Assembly (NCBI RefSeq): GCF_029626155.1
Contig: NZ_JARUBL010000001.1
Span: 3,824,501-3,888,500 of the forward strand
DNA from: Solwaraspora sp. WMMD1047
Lineage (GTDB): Bacteria; Actinomycetota; Actinomycetes; Mycobacteriales; Micromonosporaceae
Length of the DNA: 64,000 nt
Reading direction: 5' to 3'
Part shown: one piece after another, positions 35,190 to 43,900 of the stretch
Numbering within the stretch: the stretch's first letter is position 1
How the letters are laid out: each line of letters begins with the position of its first letter
Notes under the pieces: generated by a model
What the model was told of the DNA's origin: nothing
The model's input: only the letters and a program-made list of their open reading frames with translations
The model's database searches: none
Translations under genes and position numbers: made by a program

Positions 35190-36641
35190 GTGACCCAGAC
35201 CCAGCAACCACCCACGGTGCCCACCGCGCCCGGGCCGGCCGGGCCGCCCCGGGCACCCGGCGCCACCGCGCTCGACCCGGCCCGCGACGGCACCGCCCCC
35301 GCCGGCCAGCCCTACGAATACCGGCGCATCCCGCTGGTCGAGCCCGACTGGACCCGATTCCCCGGCTGGCGACAGGTCACCCGCGAACAGTGGGAATCCG
35401 CCCAGTGGCAGCGCGCCAACTGCGTCAAGAACGCCCGCCAGCTACGCACCGTCCTCGGCGACCTGGTCGACGACACCTTCTACGCCGACCTCGCCGCCGA
35501 CCAGGCCGCGACGGCCACCATGTCGATGCTGGTGCCCCCGCAGATGATGAACACGATGGTGCCGACCGGACCACCCAGCACCGAGGCGCTGCTGGCCGAC
35601 CCGATCCGCCGGTACATGATCCCGGTCGCCTCCGACCGGCGCACCGACTGGCCGTCCCACCCGTACGCCACCCGGGACTCCCTGCACGAGCACGACATGT
35701 GGGTCGCCGAGGGGCTCACCCACCGCTACCCCACGAAGGTCCTCGCCGAGCTGCTCTCCACCTGCCCCCAGTACTGCGGGCACTGCACCCGGATGGACCT
35801 GGTCGGCAACAGCACCCCGGCGGTGGAGAAGCTCAAACTCACCCTCAAGCCCGTCGACAGGTACGACGCCCACATCGACTACCTGCGCGCCCACCCCGGC
35901 GTACGCGACGTGGTGGTCTCCGGCGGCGACGTGGCGAACGTGCCGTGGCGCAACCTGGAGTCGTACCTGATGCGGCTGCTCTCCATCGAGACCATCCGCG
36001 ACATCCGGCTCGCCACCAAGGCCCTGATGGGACTCCCCCAGCACTGGCTGCAGCCCGACGTGGTCGAGGGCCTGGAACGGGTCGCCCGGACCGCCGCCCG
36101 CCGCGGGGTCAACCTGGCCCTGCACACCCACGTCAACCACGTCCAATCGCTGACGCCGCTGGTTGCCAAGGCCACCCAGACCGCGCTGGAGGTCGGCGTC
36201 CGGGATGTCCGCAACCAGGGTGTCCTGATGCGCGGCGTGAACGCCACCGCGCCCGAGCTGCTCGATCTCTGCTTCGCCCTGCAGGGCGAAGCGGGCATCC
36301 TGCCGTACTACTTCTACATGTGCGACATGATCCCCAACGCCGAGCACTGGCGGGTCCCGGTCTGGCACGCCCAGCAGCTCCAGCACGACCTGATGGGCTA
36401 CCTGCCCGGCTACGCGACCCCGCGGATCGTCTGCGACGTGCCGTTCGTCGGCAAGCGGTGGGTGCACATGGTCACCGAATACGACCGCGACTACGGCATC
36501 TCCTACTGGACGAAGAACTACCGCACCTCGATCGAGGCGGCCGACGGCGACGCGCTGAACCGCTGCTACTCCTACTACGACCCGATCGACACCCTGCCGG
36601 CGGCGGGCCGGGACTGGTGGGCCCGGCAGGACCGCGGGTAA
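35190..36641 (+). CDS. kamA: Lysine 2,3-aminomutase (KamA-family radical SAM enzyme)
   Basis: 483 aa. The radical SAM cluster motif CPQYCGHC (C192, C196, C199) follows TKVLAELLST, the lead-in of KamA proteins, and DVVVSGGDVANVPWRNLESYLMRLLSIETIRDIRLATKALMGLPQHW follows. It would convert L-lysine to beta-lysine using PLP and SAM. The usual glycine-rich PLP-lysine segment is replaced by VPFVGKRW, so the cofactor pocket or substrate may differ from the clostridial enzyme. GTG 35190 is chosen for its GAGGAGG ribosome site; GTG 35151 would add 13 residues. Divergent from kdd. Confidence 0.87.
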   Translation: MTQTQQPPTVPTAPGPAGPPRAPGATALDPARDGTAPAGQPYEYRRIPLVEPDWTRFPGWRQVTREQWESAQWQRANCVKNARQLRTVLGDLVDDTFYADLAADQAATATMSMLVPPQMMNTMVPTGPPSTEALLADPIRRYMIPVASDRRTDWPSHPYATRDSLHEHDMWVAEGLTHRYPTKVLAELLSTCPQYCGHCTRMDLVGNSTPAVEKLKLTLKPVDRYDAHIDYLRAHPGVRDVVVSGGDVANVPWRNLESYLMRLLSIETIRDIRLATKALMGLPQHWLQPDVVEGLERVARTAARRGVNLALHTHVNHVQSLTPLVAKATQTALEVGVRDVRNQGVLMRGVNATAPELLDLCFALQGEAGILPYYFYMCDMIPNAEHWRVPVWHAQQLQHDLMGYLPGYATPRIVCDVPFVGKRWVHMVTEYDRDYGISYWTKNYRTSIEAADGDALNRCYSYYDPIDTLPAAGRDWWARQDRG

Positions 36642-36657
36642 CCCGGCGCAGCGCAGA

Positions 36658-36692
36658 CTGTGGGCCCGGACCGACACGGTCCGGGCCCACAG
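36658..36692. terminator. Terminator after kamA
   Basis: Perfect 15-bp arms (36658-36672 and 36678-36692) around a 5-base loop, beginning 17 bases after the kamA stop and followed by TTATCCCC. Confidence 0.7.
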
Positions 36693-36760
36693 TTATCCCC
36701 TCAACACCCCGGTCGAGGTCCTGCCGGCGTCGTCCGGGCGGGCGACGCCGAGATCGGTGA

Positions 36761-36955
36761 CTACTGGGTGAAGGCGTCCTTGGCATCCCGGCCGGCGTCC
36801 TTCACGTGCTCGCCGGCCTGCTTGGCCCTCGCCTCGCTCTGCTCGGTCGAGCCTTCGGCCCGCATGCGCTCATTGTCGGTCGCGTCGCCGAACTTCTCCT
36901 TGGCCGCTCCGGCCAGTTCCTCCGCCTTGTTCTTGGCCTTGTCGGTGAAGCTCAT
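36761..36955 (-). CDS. CsbD family stress protein
   Basis: 64 aa, hydrophilic and helical. MSFTDKAKNKAEELAGAAKEKFGDATDNERMRAEG is the CsbD signature; the second half continues as charged helix. CsbD-like proteins are general-stress proteins of unknown mechanism. ATG 36955 has AGAGGAG upstream. Further upstream GTTTC, about 14 bases, GGGCAC resembles a SigB-type promoter, which would fit stress control, but the match is only partial. Confidence 0.9.
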   Translation of the reverse strand: MSFTDKAKNKAEELAGAAKEKFGDATDNERMRAEGSTEQSEARAKQAGEHVKDAGRDAKDAFTQ

Positions 36956-37135
36956 CGTGACTCCTCTGATGGTTCGCGGCTCCGGTGTAGTGGCCTGGCT
37001 CTTCAGGTGCCCGGAGCTGGCTTGGTGAAACCTTTTGTTCGCTGTGAGTCGGCTGGCACATCCTGTAATGCGTCCTAGGATGCTAGGTTGTGACCGCCAT
37101 CCACGCACACCACAGCCAGATGGTTGACTGGTGCG

Positions 37136-37705
37136 ATGGCGGAGATCGTTCTCATCCGGCACGGCGAGACCCGGTGGAGCGCCGCGCACCGGCACACCTC
37201 GTACACCGACCTGGAGCTCACCCCCGACGGCGAGCGGCAGGCCCGCGACCTCGCTCCCCGACTCGCCGGCCGGTCCTTCACGGCGGTGCTCAGCAGCCCC
37301 CGGCTGCGGGCTCGGCGCACCGCCGACCTGGCCGGGCTCACCGTCACCGGCGTCGACGACGACCTCGTCGAGTGGAACTACGGCGAGTACGAGGGACGCA
37401 CCGGCGAGGAGATCCGCAGCGACGCGCCCGACTGGTATCTGTGGACCGACGGCTGTCCCGGCGGAGAGTCCCCCGACCAGGTCGGCGCCCGGCTGGACCG
37501 GGCCCTGGCCCGCGCCGCAGACCTGCTGGCACGCGGCGACGTCGCGCTCGTCGCCCACGGCCACAGCCTGCGGGTCGCCGGCGCCCGCTGGGTCGGCCTG
37601 CCCGCCACCGACGGCGGCAAGCTGCGGCTGGACACCTCCGGCGTCTGCGTGCTCGGCCACGAACACGGCCGGCGCGTCATCCTGCGCTGGAACTCTCCAG
37701 CCTGA
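37136..37705 (+). CDS. Histidine phosphatase family protein (phosphoglycerate-mutase-like)
   Basis: 189 aa. The catalytic LIRHGETRWSAAHRHTSYTDLELT holds the RHG phosphohistidine site; VLSSPRLRARRTADLAG, EWNYGEYEGRTGEEI and VALVAHGHSLRVAGARW supply the other arginine, acid and second histidine. Substrate unknown, probably a small phosphate ester. ATG 37136 is the start closest to the fold. Its 3' end overlaps the convergent Lrp-type gene by 29 bases. Confidence 0.9.
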   Translation: MAEIVLIRHGETRWSAAHRHTSYTDLELTPDGERQARDLAPRLAGRSFTAVLSSPRLRARRTADLAGLTVTGVDDDLVEWNYGEYEGRTGEEIRSDAPDWYLWTDGCPGGESPDQVGARLDRALARAADLLARGDVALVAHGHSLRVAGARWVGLPATDGGKLRLDTSGVCVLGHEHGRRVILRWNSPA

Positions 37706-38141
37706 CCTTCGGCGGGCGTGACTCGTACGGCGTGGAGAGCACCACCGTGGTCCGGGTGGTCACGTTCGCTGCCAGCCGGATCTCCTGCAGCAGCCGCTCC
37801 AGATCCGCCGGGCTGGCCACCCGCACCAGCAGCAGGTAGGAGTCCTCCCCCGCCACCGAGTAGCAGGAGTCGATCTCCGGCAGGTGGGCCAGCCGGTCCG
37901 GGGCGTCGTCGGGCTGCGACGGGTCGAACGGCCGGATCGCCACGAACGCCGACAGCGGCAGCTCCAGCGCCTCGAAGGAGACCTTCGCCGCGTACCCCTT
38001 CAGCACGCCGCGCTGCTCCAGCCGGCGGACCCGCTGGTGCACCGCCGACACCGACAACCCCACCCGCTCGGCCAGGTCGGTGTACGACAGCCGGCCGTCC
38101 ACGGTCAGCGCGGCGACGATGGCGCGATCGATCTCCTCCAC
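37677..38141 (-). CDS. Lrp/AsnC family transcriptional regulator
   Basis: 154 aa. The N-terminal HTH (EEIDRAIVAALTVDGRLSYTDLAERVGLSVSAVHQRVRRLEQRGVLKGY) is followed by a RAM/ligand domain (LSAFVAIRPF ... VAGEDSYLLLVRVASPADLERLLQEI). Such proteins sense amino acids. The nearby lysine cluster makes lysine or beta-lysine a reasonable ligand, but acyl-CoA dehydrogenase and M24 peptidase genes on the same strand just upstream are equally plausible targets. Confidence 0.92.
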   Translation of the reverse strand: MEEIDRAIVAALTVDGRLSYTDLAERVGLSVSAVHQRVRRLEQRGVLKGYAAKVSFEALELPLSAFVAIRPFDPSQPDDAPDRLAHLPEIDSCYSVAGEDSYLLLVRVASPADLERLLQEIRLAANVTTRTTVVLSTPYESRPPKVRLESSSAG

Positions 38142-38178
38142 GGCGTGAAACCTACCCGCTCGCGGCAGGCGGTCGAAC

Positions 38179-39321
38179 TCAACGGGTCAACGACCGGGCG
38201 ATCACCAGTCGCTGGATCTGGTTGGTGCCCTCCACGATCTGCAGCACCTTCGCCTCCCGCATGTAGCGCTCGACCGGGTGGTCTGCGACGTAGCCGTACC
38301 CGCCGAGCACCTGCACGGCGTCGGTGGTGACCCGCATCGCCATGTCGGTGGCGAAGAGCTTCGCCTTGGCCGCCTCGATCGAGTAGGGCCGGCCGGCGTC
38401 CCGCAGCCGGGCGGCCGCCAGCGTGAGCGCCCGCGCCGCCGACACCTGGGTCGCCAGGTCGGCCAGCATGAACCCGATCCCCTGGAACTGCGCGATCGGC
38501 CTGCCGAACTGCTCGCGTTCCCGGGCGTACCCGACCGCGTGGTCCAGGGCCGCCTGAGCCAGCCCGACCGCGCAGGCGGCGATGCCGAGCCGGCCGGAGT
38601 CCAGCGCGGACAGGGCGATCCGGAAGCCCTCCCCCTCCGCGCCGATCAGCCGGTCGGCCGGCACCCGGGCGTCGTCGAAGGCGATCTGGGCGACCGGCGA
38701 GGAACGCAGCCCCATGGTGCGTTCCGGGGTCTGCGGCGCGATGCCGGGCGTGGCGGCGTCGGCGAGCAGGCAGGAGATCCCGGCCGCGCCCGGCCCGCCG
38801 GTGCGGCAGAAGATGTTGTAGAAGTCGGCGTTGCCGGCGTGGGTGATCCACGCCTTGGTGCCGGCCACCACCCAGTCGTCGCCGTCGCGGGTCGCCCTGG
38901 TCGTCAGCGCCGCGGCGTCCGAACCACCCTGCGGCTCGGAGAGGCAGTACGCCCCGAGCAGCTCGCCGCCGAGCATGTCCGGCAGCAGTTTGCGCTGCTG
39001 TTCGCCGCCGTACGCGGCCACCGGGTAGCAGGACAGCGTGTGCACGCTCACCGCCTCGGCGACGGCCAGCCACCGGCTCGCGAGGATCTCCAGCACCTGC
39101 AGGTAGACCTCGTACGGTTGGGCGGCGCCGCCGTACTCCTCGGGGTAGGGCAGGCCGAGCAGTCCGGCCCGGCCGACGGTGCGCAGCACGTCGCGGGGGA
39201 AGACGCCGCGCTCCTCGAAGTCGGTGACCTTGGGGGCGAGTTCCCCGTCGGCGATCTCGGTGGCCAGGCCGAGCAGGTCGGCGGCCTCCTCGGTGGGCAG
39301 GATCCGGTCGGGACTTGTCAT
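38179..39321 (-). CDS. Acyl-CoA dehydrogenase
   Basis: 380 aa, standard length. Marks: YPEEYGGAAQPYEVYLQVLE, CLSEPQGGSDAAALTTRA, GTKAWITHAGNADFYNIFCRTG, the conserved ALDSGRLGIAACAVGLAQAALDHAVGYAREREQFGRPIAQFQGI, and QVLGGYGYVADHPVERYMREAKVLQIVEGTNQIQRLVIAR, which contains the usual catalytic Glu in IVEGTNQIQ. It resembles short/branched-chain dehydrogenases. It is coupled by a 4-base overlap to the M24 peptidase gene upstream. Confidence 0.93.
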   Translation of the reverse strand: MTSPDRILPTEEAADLLGLATEIADGELAPKVTDFEERGVFPRDVLRTVGRAGLLGLPYPEEYGGAAQPYEVYLQVLEILASRWLAVAEAVSVHTLSCYPVAAYGGEQQRKLLPDMLGGELLGAYCLSEPQGGSDAAALTTRATRDGDDWVVAGTKAWITHAGNADFYNIFCRTGGPGAAGISCLLADAATPGIAPQTPERTMGLRSSPVAQIAFDDARVPADRLIGAEGEGFRIALSALDSGRLGIAACAVGLAQAALDHAVGYAREREQFGRPIAQFQGIGFMLADLATQVSAARALTLAAARLRDAGRPYSIEAAKAKLFATDMAMRVTTDAVQVLGGYGYVADHPVERYMREAKVLQIVEGTNQIQRLVIARSLTR

Positions 39322-40436
39322 AGTTCGGCTAGCTCCCTGGGGTTGTGGTTGAGCCGGTCGGCGCCGTCCGTCGTGCAGACGACGATGTCCTCGATCCGGG
39401 CGCCGTGCCGCCCGGCGAGGTAGATCCCGGGCTCGATCGAGAAGGTCATTCCCGGTTCGAGCGCCCGGTCGTTGCCGTCGACCAGGTACGGGTCCTCGTG
39501 TCCGTCCAGGCCGATACCGTGGCCGGTGCGGTGCAGGAACGCCGCGCCGTACCCGGCGTCGGTGATCAGCTCACGGGCGACCGCGTCGATCGCCGCCGCC
39601 GACACCCCGGGCCGTACCGCGTTGACGGCGGCCCGCTGCGCCTCGTGCAGCACCGCGTAGTAGTCGCGGTAGCCGGCCGGCGGTTCGCCGATCACGTAGC
39701 AGCGGGTGGAGTCGGAGCAGTAGCCCGTCGGCATGGTGCCGCCGATGTCGACCACCACCGGCTCTCCGGCGCCGATGGCCCGGTCGGAGGTGCCGTGGTG
39801 CGGGCTGGCGCCGTTTTCGCCGGCGGCGACGATGGTGAAGTCGGCGGTGGCGTGCCCGGCGTCCAGGATCGCCGCGGCGATGTCGGCGGCCACCTGCGCC
39901 TCGGTGCGGCCAGGCCGCAGCCACTCGGCCATCCGGTCGTGCACCGCGTCGATCGCGGCGCCGGCCGCGCGCAGCGCGGCGATCTCGGCCGGTGACTTGC
40001 GCAGCCGCAGCTCCCGCAGCACCCCGCCGGCCAACCGTTGGGTGGTGCCGGGCAGCGCGTCGCGCAGCGCGAGGACCTGCTCGGCCCACATCCGGTCGCC
40101 CAGCCCGACCGCGCCGGCGCCGGGTCCGCCGAGGGCGTCCACCACCATCGGGTACGGGTCGGAGCCGTCGACGTGGTCGACGATGCGTATTCCGGTGGCG
40201 GCGGCCGGGGCCGCCTCTGCGGCGGGCCGTTCCAGCCTCGGCACGATCAGGGTCGGTTCGCCGGCGGCCGGCAGCACCAGTAGGGTGAGCCGTTCCAACG
40301 CGTGGGCGTGGTAGCCGGTCAGGTACCGCAGGTCGGAGCCGGGGGGAATGAGCAGGGCGGCCAGCCCCGCGTCTGCGGTGGCACGCTGGGCCGCCGCCAG
40401 CCGCTCGGGTGGGAAGAGCTGTCCGGATAAGTCCAC
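39318..40436 (-). CDS. M24 family metallopeptidase (Xaa-Pro dipeptidase-like)
   Basis: 372 aa pita-bread peptidase. The dinuclear metal ligands appear in VVVDIGGTMPTGYCSDSTRCYV (two Asp), FLHRTGHGIGLDGHEDP (His), TFSIEPGIYL (Glu) and GARIEDIVV (Glu). The N-terminal domain is creatinase-like. It probably cleaves X-Pro dipeptides or a related amide. The minus-strand TAAGCT just before the GTG start suggests a leaderless transcript. First gene of a two-gene operon. Confidence 0.9.
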   Translation of the reverse strand: MDLSGQLFPPERLAAAQRATADAGLAALLIPPGSDLRYLTGYHAHALERLTLLVLPAAGEPTLIVPRLERPAAEAAPAAATGIRIVDHVDGSDPYPMVVDALGGPGAGAVGLGDRMWAEQVLALRDALPGTTQRLAGGVLRELRLRKSPAEIAALRAAGAAIDAVHDRMAEWLRPGRTEAQVAADIAAAILDAGHATADFTIVAAGENGASPHHGTSDRAIGAGEPVVVDIGGTMPTGYCSDSTRCYVIGEPPAGYRDYYAVLHEAQRAAVNAVRPGVSAAAIDAVARELITDAGYGAAFLHRTGHGIGLDGHEDPYLVDGNDRALEPGMTFSIEPGIYLAGRHGARIEDIVVCTTDGADRLNHNPRELAEL

Positions 40437-40609
40437 CCGACAAGCTTAACGCTCGTTCGGGAACTCTCTCATCCAGTCGATCATATCCGTGGTACGCCGA
40501 TCCAGGCCCGCGCAGTCCCCCAGCGTCAACTGATGGAACCGGTCGCTGCCTGGCCTCGCGGCAACCGTTCTCATCAATTGATCTTCTTCGCTTGCGCGGG
40601 CCGGGCGTC

Positions 40610-40630
40610 GTTGAGACGCTGCGTCTCAAC
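40610..40630. promoter_or_regulatory. Perfect palindrome upstream of the GH9 gene
   Basis: GTTGAGACGC and GCGTCTCAAC arms around a single T, ending 17 bases before the start codon and just ahead of the AAGGAG ribosome site. A shorter palindrome ATCAATTGAT lies at 40573-40582. Both are candidate repressor sites. Confidence 0.55.
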
Positions 40631-40647
40631 ACGACGAAGGAGATCAC

Positions 40648-42390
40648 GTGTCGGAGGTACCGAACCGACCGCGGGTACGGGTGAACCAGGTGGGTTACCT
40701 GTCCGATGCCCCGAAGTTCGCGACCTGGGTGACTGACAAGCCCGGCGGCGTGCCGTTCACGGTCCGCGATCGGGACGGCACGGTGGCCCTGCTCGGCACC
40801 TCCACGCCCTGGCCGGTCCGGCCGGAGCCGACCTCCGGACAGTCGCTGCACCTGCTCGACCTGACCGCGCTGACCGTCGTCGCCGACGGATACCGGGTGG
40901 AGGTCGGCCCCGACCGCAGCCACCCGTTCCGCGTCGGACCGGACCTGTACGACGGGTTGAGCCGCGACGCGGTCGGACTGTTCTACCTGCTGCGCTCCGG
41001 CACCCCGATCCTGCCGGAGCGGGCCCCCGGCCAGGACCGGCCGGCCGGACACGTCGGCGTGCCACCGAACACCGGTGACACGGCGGTACCGGGCTGGACC
41101 GGCCCGGAGGCCACCCGGCTCTATCCCGACTGGCGGCCGACCGGGACCTTCGACGTCTCCGGCGGCTGGTACGACGCCGGCGACTACGGCAAGTACGTCG
41201 TCAGCGGCGGGATCGCCCTGTGGCAGCTCCTGCACCTGCTCCGACTGCTGCGCAGCAACCGGGACAGGGTCGGTGCCGGAGCCGGATCCGGCGTGGTGCC
41301 CGAGTCGGTGGTGGCCGAGGAGTGCCGGTGGCAGCTCGACTGGCTGCTGCGCATGCAGGTGCCGCCTGGCCACCAGTACGCCGGCCTGGCGTTCCACCGG
41401 GTACACGGCACGCAGTGGTCGCCGATGCCGGGCCGGGCCCACGAGGACCCGACGACCCGGGTGCTGCACCGGCCGTCCACCGCGGCGGCGCTGCACCTGG
41501 CGGCGGTGGCCGCCCAGGGCGCCCGCCTCTTCGCCGCCGACGACCGCGGGTACGCCGACCGGCTGCTGACCGCCGCCCGCGCGGCCTACCGGGCCGCCCA
41601 GGCGTACCCGGATCTGGCCGCCCCCGACGACGAGGGGCGCTACGGTGGCGGACCCTACGACGACGCCCGGCTCGCCGACGAGTTCTACTGGGCCGCCGTC
41701 GGGCTCTGGCTGGCCACCGGCGAGGAGGGGTACCGCGCCGACCTGACGGCGTCGGGCGAGCACACCGCCGACGTGTTCGACCCGGGCGGCTTCGACTTCA
41801 ACGCGGTCTCCGCCCCGGCGCGGCTGGACCTGGCGACCGGCGACCGACGGCTCCCCGATCACGACCGGGTGGTCGGCAGTGTGCTCGACGCCGCCGAACG
41901 GTTGCTCGACCTGCAGCGCGGTCAGCCGTGGGGGCAACCGTACGCACCCGCCGAGGGCTGGGCCTGGGGCTCGAACGGCCGGATCCTCAACAACCTCGTC
42001 GTCCTGGCCACCGCCCACGAACTCAGCGGGGACCGGCGGTGGCGGGACGCCGTGGCCGGCGGGATGGACTACCTTCTCGGCCGCAACGCGCTCGGCCAGT
42101 GCTACGTGACCGGCTACGGCACTGACGCCAGCGCACACCTGCGGACCCGTCAGTTCGGCCACGATCTCGACCCGACCCTGCCCGCGCCCCCGGCGGGCGC
42201 GCTGGCCGGCGGCGCCAACTCCACCCACACCGCCGGCTTCCCCACCGATCCCCGCCTGGACGGCCTCCCGCCGCAGCTGCGCTACCTCGACGTGCCCACC
42301 TCGGAAACCACGAACGACATCTGCATCCGCTGGAACGCCCCACTCGCCTACATCGCCAGTTACCTCAGCCTGTCCGGGCGGCCGGGCTGA
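40648..42390 (+). CDS. Glycoside hydrolase family 9 enzyme, intracellular
   Basis: 580 aa. An N-terminal Ig-like domain (RVRVNQVGYLSDAPKFATWV) precedes the GH9 catalytic barrel. FDVSGGWYDAGDYGKYV supplies the catalytic and water-binding aspartates D176 and D179, and the general acid is E553 in PTSETTNDICIRWNAPLAYIASYL. No signal peptide is present, so it likely acts inside the cell on imported cello- or other oligosaccharides. GTG 40648 has AAGGAG upstream, and a 21-bp palindrome precedes the ribosome site. Confidence 0.9.
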   Translation: MSEVPNRPRVRVNQVGYLSDAPKFATWVTDKPGGVPFTVRDRDGTVALLGTSTPWPVRPEPTSGQSLHLLDLTALTVVADGYRVEVGPDRSHPFRVGPDLYDGLSRDAVGLFYLLRSGTPILPERAPGQDRPAGHVGVPPNTGDTAVPGWTGPEATRLYPDWRPTGTFDVSGGWYDAGDYGKYVVSGGIALWQLLHLLRLLRSNRDRVGAGAGSGVVPESVVAEECRWQLDWLLRMQVPPGHQYAGLAFHRVHGTQWSPMPGRAHEDPTTRVLHRPSTAAALHLAAVAAQGARLFAADDRGYADRLLTAARAAYRAAQAYPDLAAPDDEGRYGGGPYDDARLADEFYWAAVGLWLATGEEGYRADLTASGEHTADVFDPGGFDFNAVSAPARLDLATGDRRLPDHDRVVGSVLDAAERLLDLQRGQPWGQPYAPAEGWAWGSNGRILNNLVVLATAHELSGDRRWRDAVAGGMDYLLGRNALGQCYVTGYGTDASAHLRTRQFGHDLDPTLPAPPAGALAGGANSTHTAGFPTDPRLDGLPPQLRYLDVPTSETTNDICIRWNAPLAYIASYLSLSGRPG

Positions 42391-42401
42391 CCGACGGCCG
42401 A

Positions 42402-42457
42402 CGCGATGGAGTGGTCCGGGCTCCCCGACCTGCCTGATCCCGGACCACCCCATCGCG
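42402..42457. terminator. Bidirectional hairpin after the GH9 gene
   Basis: 19-bp arms (42402-42420 and 42439-42457) with one mismatch, between the convergent GH9 gene and the secreted protein gene. Confidence 0.6.
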
Positions 42458-42472
42458 GGTCCACCTCTGCGA

Positions 42473-43225
42473 TCAGCTCCGAACCGCCGCCGCGGTCAGC
42501 CGCTCGGCATACTGGTCGACGGTCCGCGCGGACCCCCAGCCCGGCTGCAGGTCCGCCGCCTCGACCCCCACGCCGAACATCCGCCCGTCCGCAGGCCCCT
42601 GCAGCCAGACGCCATCGGTGTAGGGGGCGAACAGCGGCGCGTCCGCCGGCATGCCCGCAGGTCGCACCACGGTTGCACCCGGCAGCGGGCTCCAGGTGCT
42701 GCGGTCCGCGAGCACCAGGACCGTCCGCGCACCCGGGTTCAGCCGGTTGAGCCGCTCGACCGTCGTTGTCGCGCCGATCCGCATCGCCACGTTGATCACG
42801 GTTCCGGCGAGCCCAGCGCCCCGGTCGGTGAGGGCCCTGTCGGAGATAACCCGGTCCACGCGAACCTGGTAGGTGGCGTAGCCGTCATCCCGGTCGATAC
42901 CGGTGCCGTTCCGATACTCGATCGCGATACCCTCGCCGACCCTGATCAGGGTTCCTGTCACGATCAGGTCGGCGCGTTCCACCGCGTCGGCCGCGGACCG
43001 CAACGGCTGGTAGTCCAGGTGCCACCCGGCTCCGGCCTCGGCCGTCAGGGCCTCCACCGACCATCCGGTCCGCTCCGAGGCGGACGGCGCCTGTCCGGAC
43101 CAGCCGGTCACCGCGACGGCGAGGGCGCCGCAGACCAGCAGCGGTGTCACGATCCGCGCGAGTCGTCCCTGTGGAAACCGCTCCCATGAAAGTCGTCGTA
43201 CCACCGACGGTCCTCCTGAACTCAT
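42473..43225 (-). CDS. Secreted or membrane-anchored protein of unknown function
   Basis: 250 aa. A basic N-terminus with RRLSWERFPQGRLARIV is followed by a hydrophobic segment (TPLLVCGALAVAVTGW, about residues 27-43). The exported part has an early helix, then a beta-rich region starting ADLIVTGTLIRVGEG and YATYQVRVDRVISDRAL, reminiscent of OB-like secreted domains, and a tail DQYAERLTAAA. No family recognised. It is 21 bases after the metzincin-like gene and probably shares its transcript. Confidence 0.65.
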   Translation of the reverse strand: MSSGGPSVVRRLSWERFPQGRLARIVTPLLVCGALAVAVTGWSGQAPSASERTGWSVEALTAEAGAGWHLDYQPLRSAADAVERADLIVTGTLIRVGEGIAIEYRNGTGIDRDDGYATYQVRVDRVISDRALTDRGAGLAGTVINVAMRIGATTTVERLNRLNPGARTVLVLADRSTWSPLPGATVVRPAGMPADAPLFAPYTDGVWLQGPADGRMFGVGVEAADLQPGWGSARTVDQYAERLTAAAVRS

Positions 43226-43246
43226 CGTTGATCCCGGGGTGCGTGA

Positions 43247-43852
43247 CTAGTAGTGATTGTTGATGAGCGTGATGTCGGACGAGGCGAACCGTCGATGCGC
43301 CAAGGCGGTGCTGGTGATCGTTCCCTGCCGCATGGCGCACGGCGTGTGGGTGTGCTCGCCGAGCCCGACGCTGTGCCCAACCTCGTGGACGACGGTCTTC
43401 TCCCGGTTTTCTGGTTGCGGCCCGCCGTCCTCGACGATCTGCGGAAAGTTGATACGCACGTTCGCTGTGTCGCAGACGGAGCCGACCGGGACCTGGCAGC
43501 GGTACTCCCCGCGGGCGTCCGGGTTGACCAGGCCGCCCTCCATGAACCACACGTCGATGGTGCTGTTGCCACGCGGCCCGGTGGGGCAGGTGTGCCGGAA
43601 GAGTGCCGTCATGTCGGTCGGGCCGTCCAACGCCGAGATCATCGCCGTGTGTGCGGTGGCCGGGTCGGTGGTGAAGGTCGAGTGCAGGCAGTAGTCGTGC
43701 TGCGACCCGTCGGCCGGTCTGGTCTCCATGACCGCATGGGCCGGGCTCTGCGCGACCACCGCACCGAGCAGGGCCGCCGCGGCCGACACAGCGATCCATC
43801 GGGCTGCCCCGCAGATCGCTCGGGAACGGGTATCTCGGACTGAGCGCTCCAT
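43247..43852 (-). CDS. Secreted metzincin-like zinc protease
   Basis: 201 aa. A signal peptide ends near A40 (VAQSPAHA). The zinc motif HExxHxxGxxH is perfect: VVHEVGHSVGLGEH with H156, E157, H160 and H167, followed by PCAMRQG, a plausible Met-turn with M174. Five cysteines could form disulfides. The catalytic domain is compact, as in snapalysin-like M7 or other small metzincins, but the family was not identified. It is followed at 21 bases by the secreted protein gene. Confidence 0.78.
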   Translation of the reverse strand: MERSVRDTRSRAICGAARWIAVSAAAALLGAVVAQSPAHAVMETRPADGSQHDYCLHSTFTTDPATAHTAMISALDGPTDMTALFRHTCPTGPRGNSTIDVWFMEGGLVNPDARGEYRCQVPVGSVCDTANVRINFPQIVEDGGPQPENREKTVVHEVGHSVGLGEHTHTPCAMRQGTITSTALAHRRFASSDITLINNHY

Positions 43853-43900
43853 CGATTCTCCTTCCGTCGGCTCGTACCCGCACAGCCTGACGGCGCGCCT

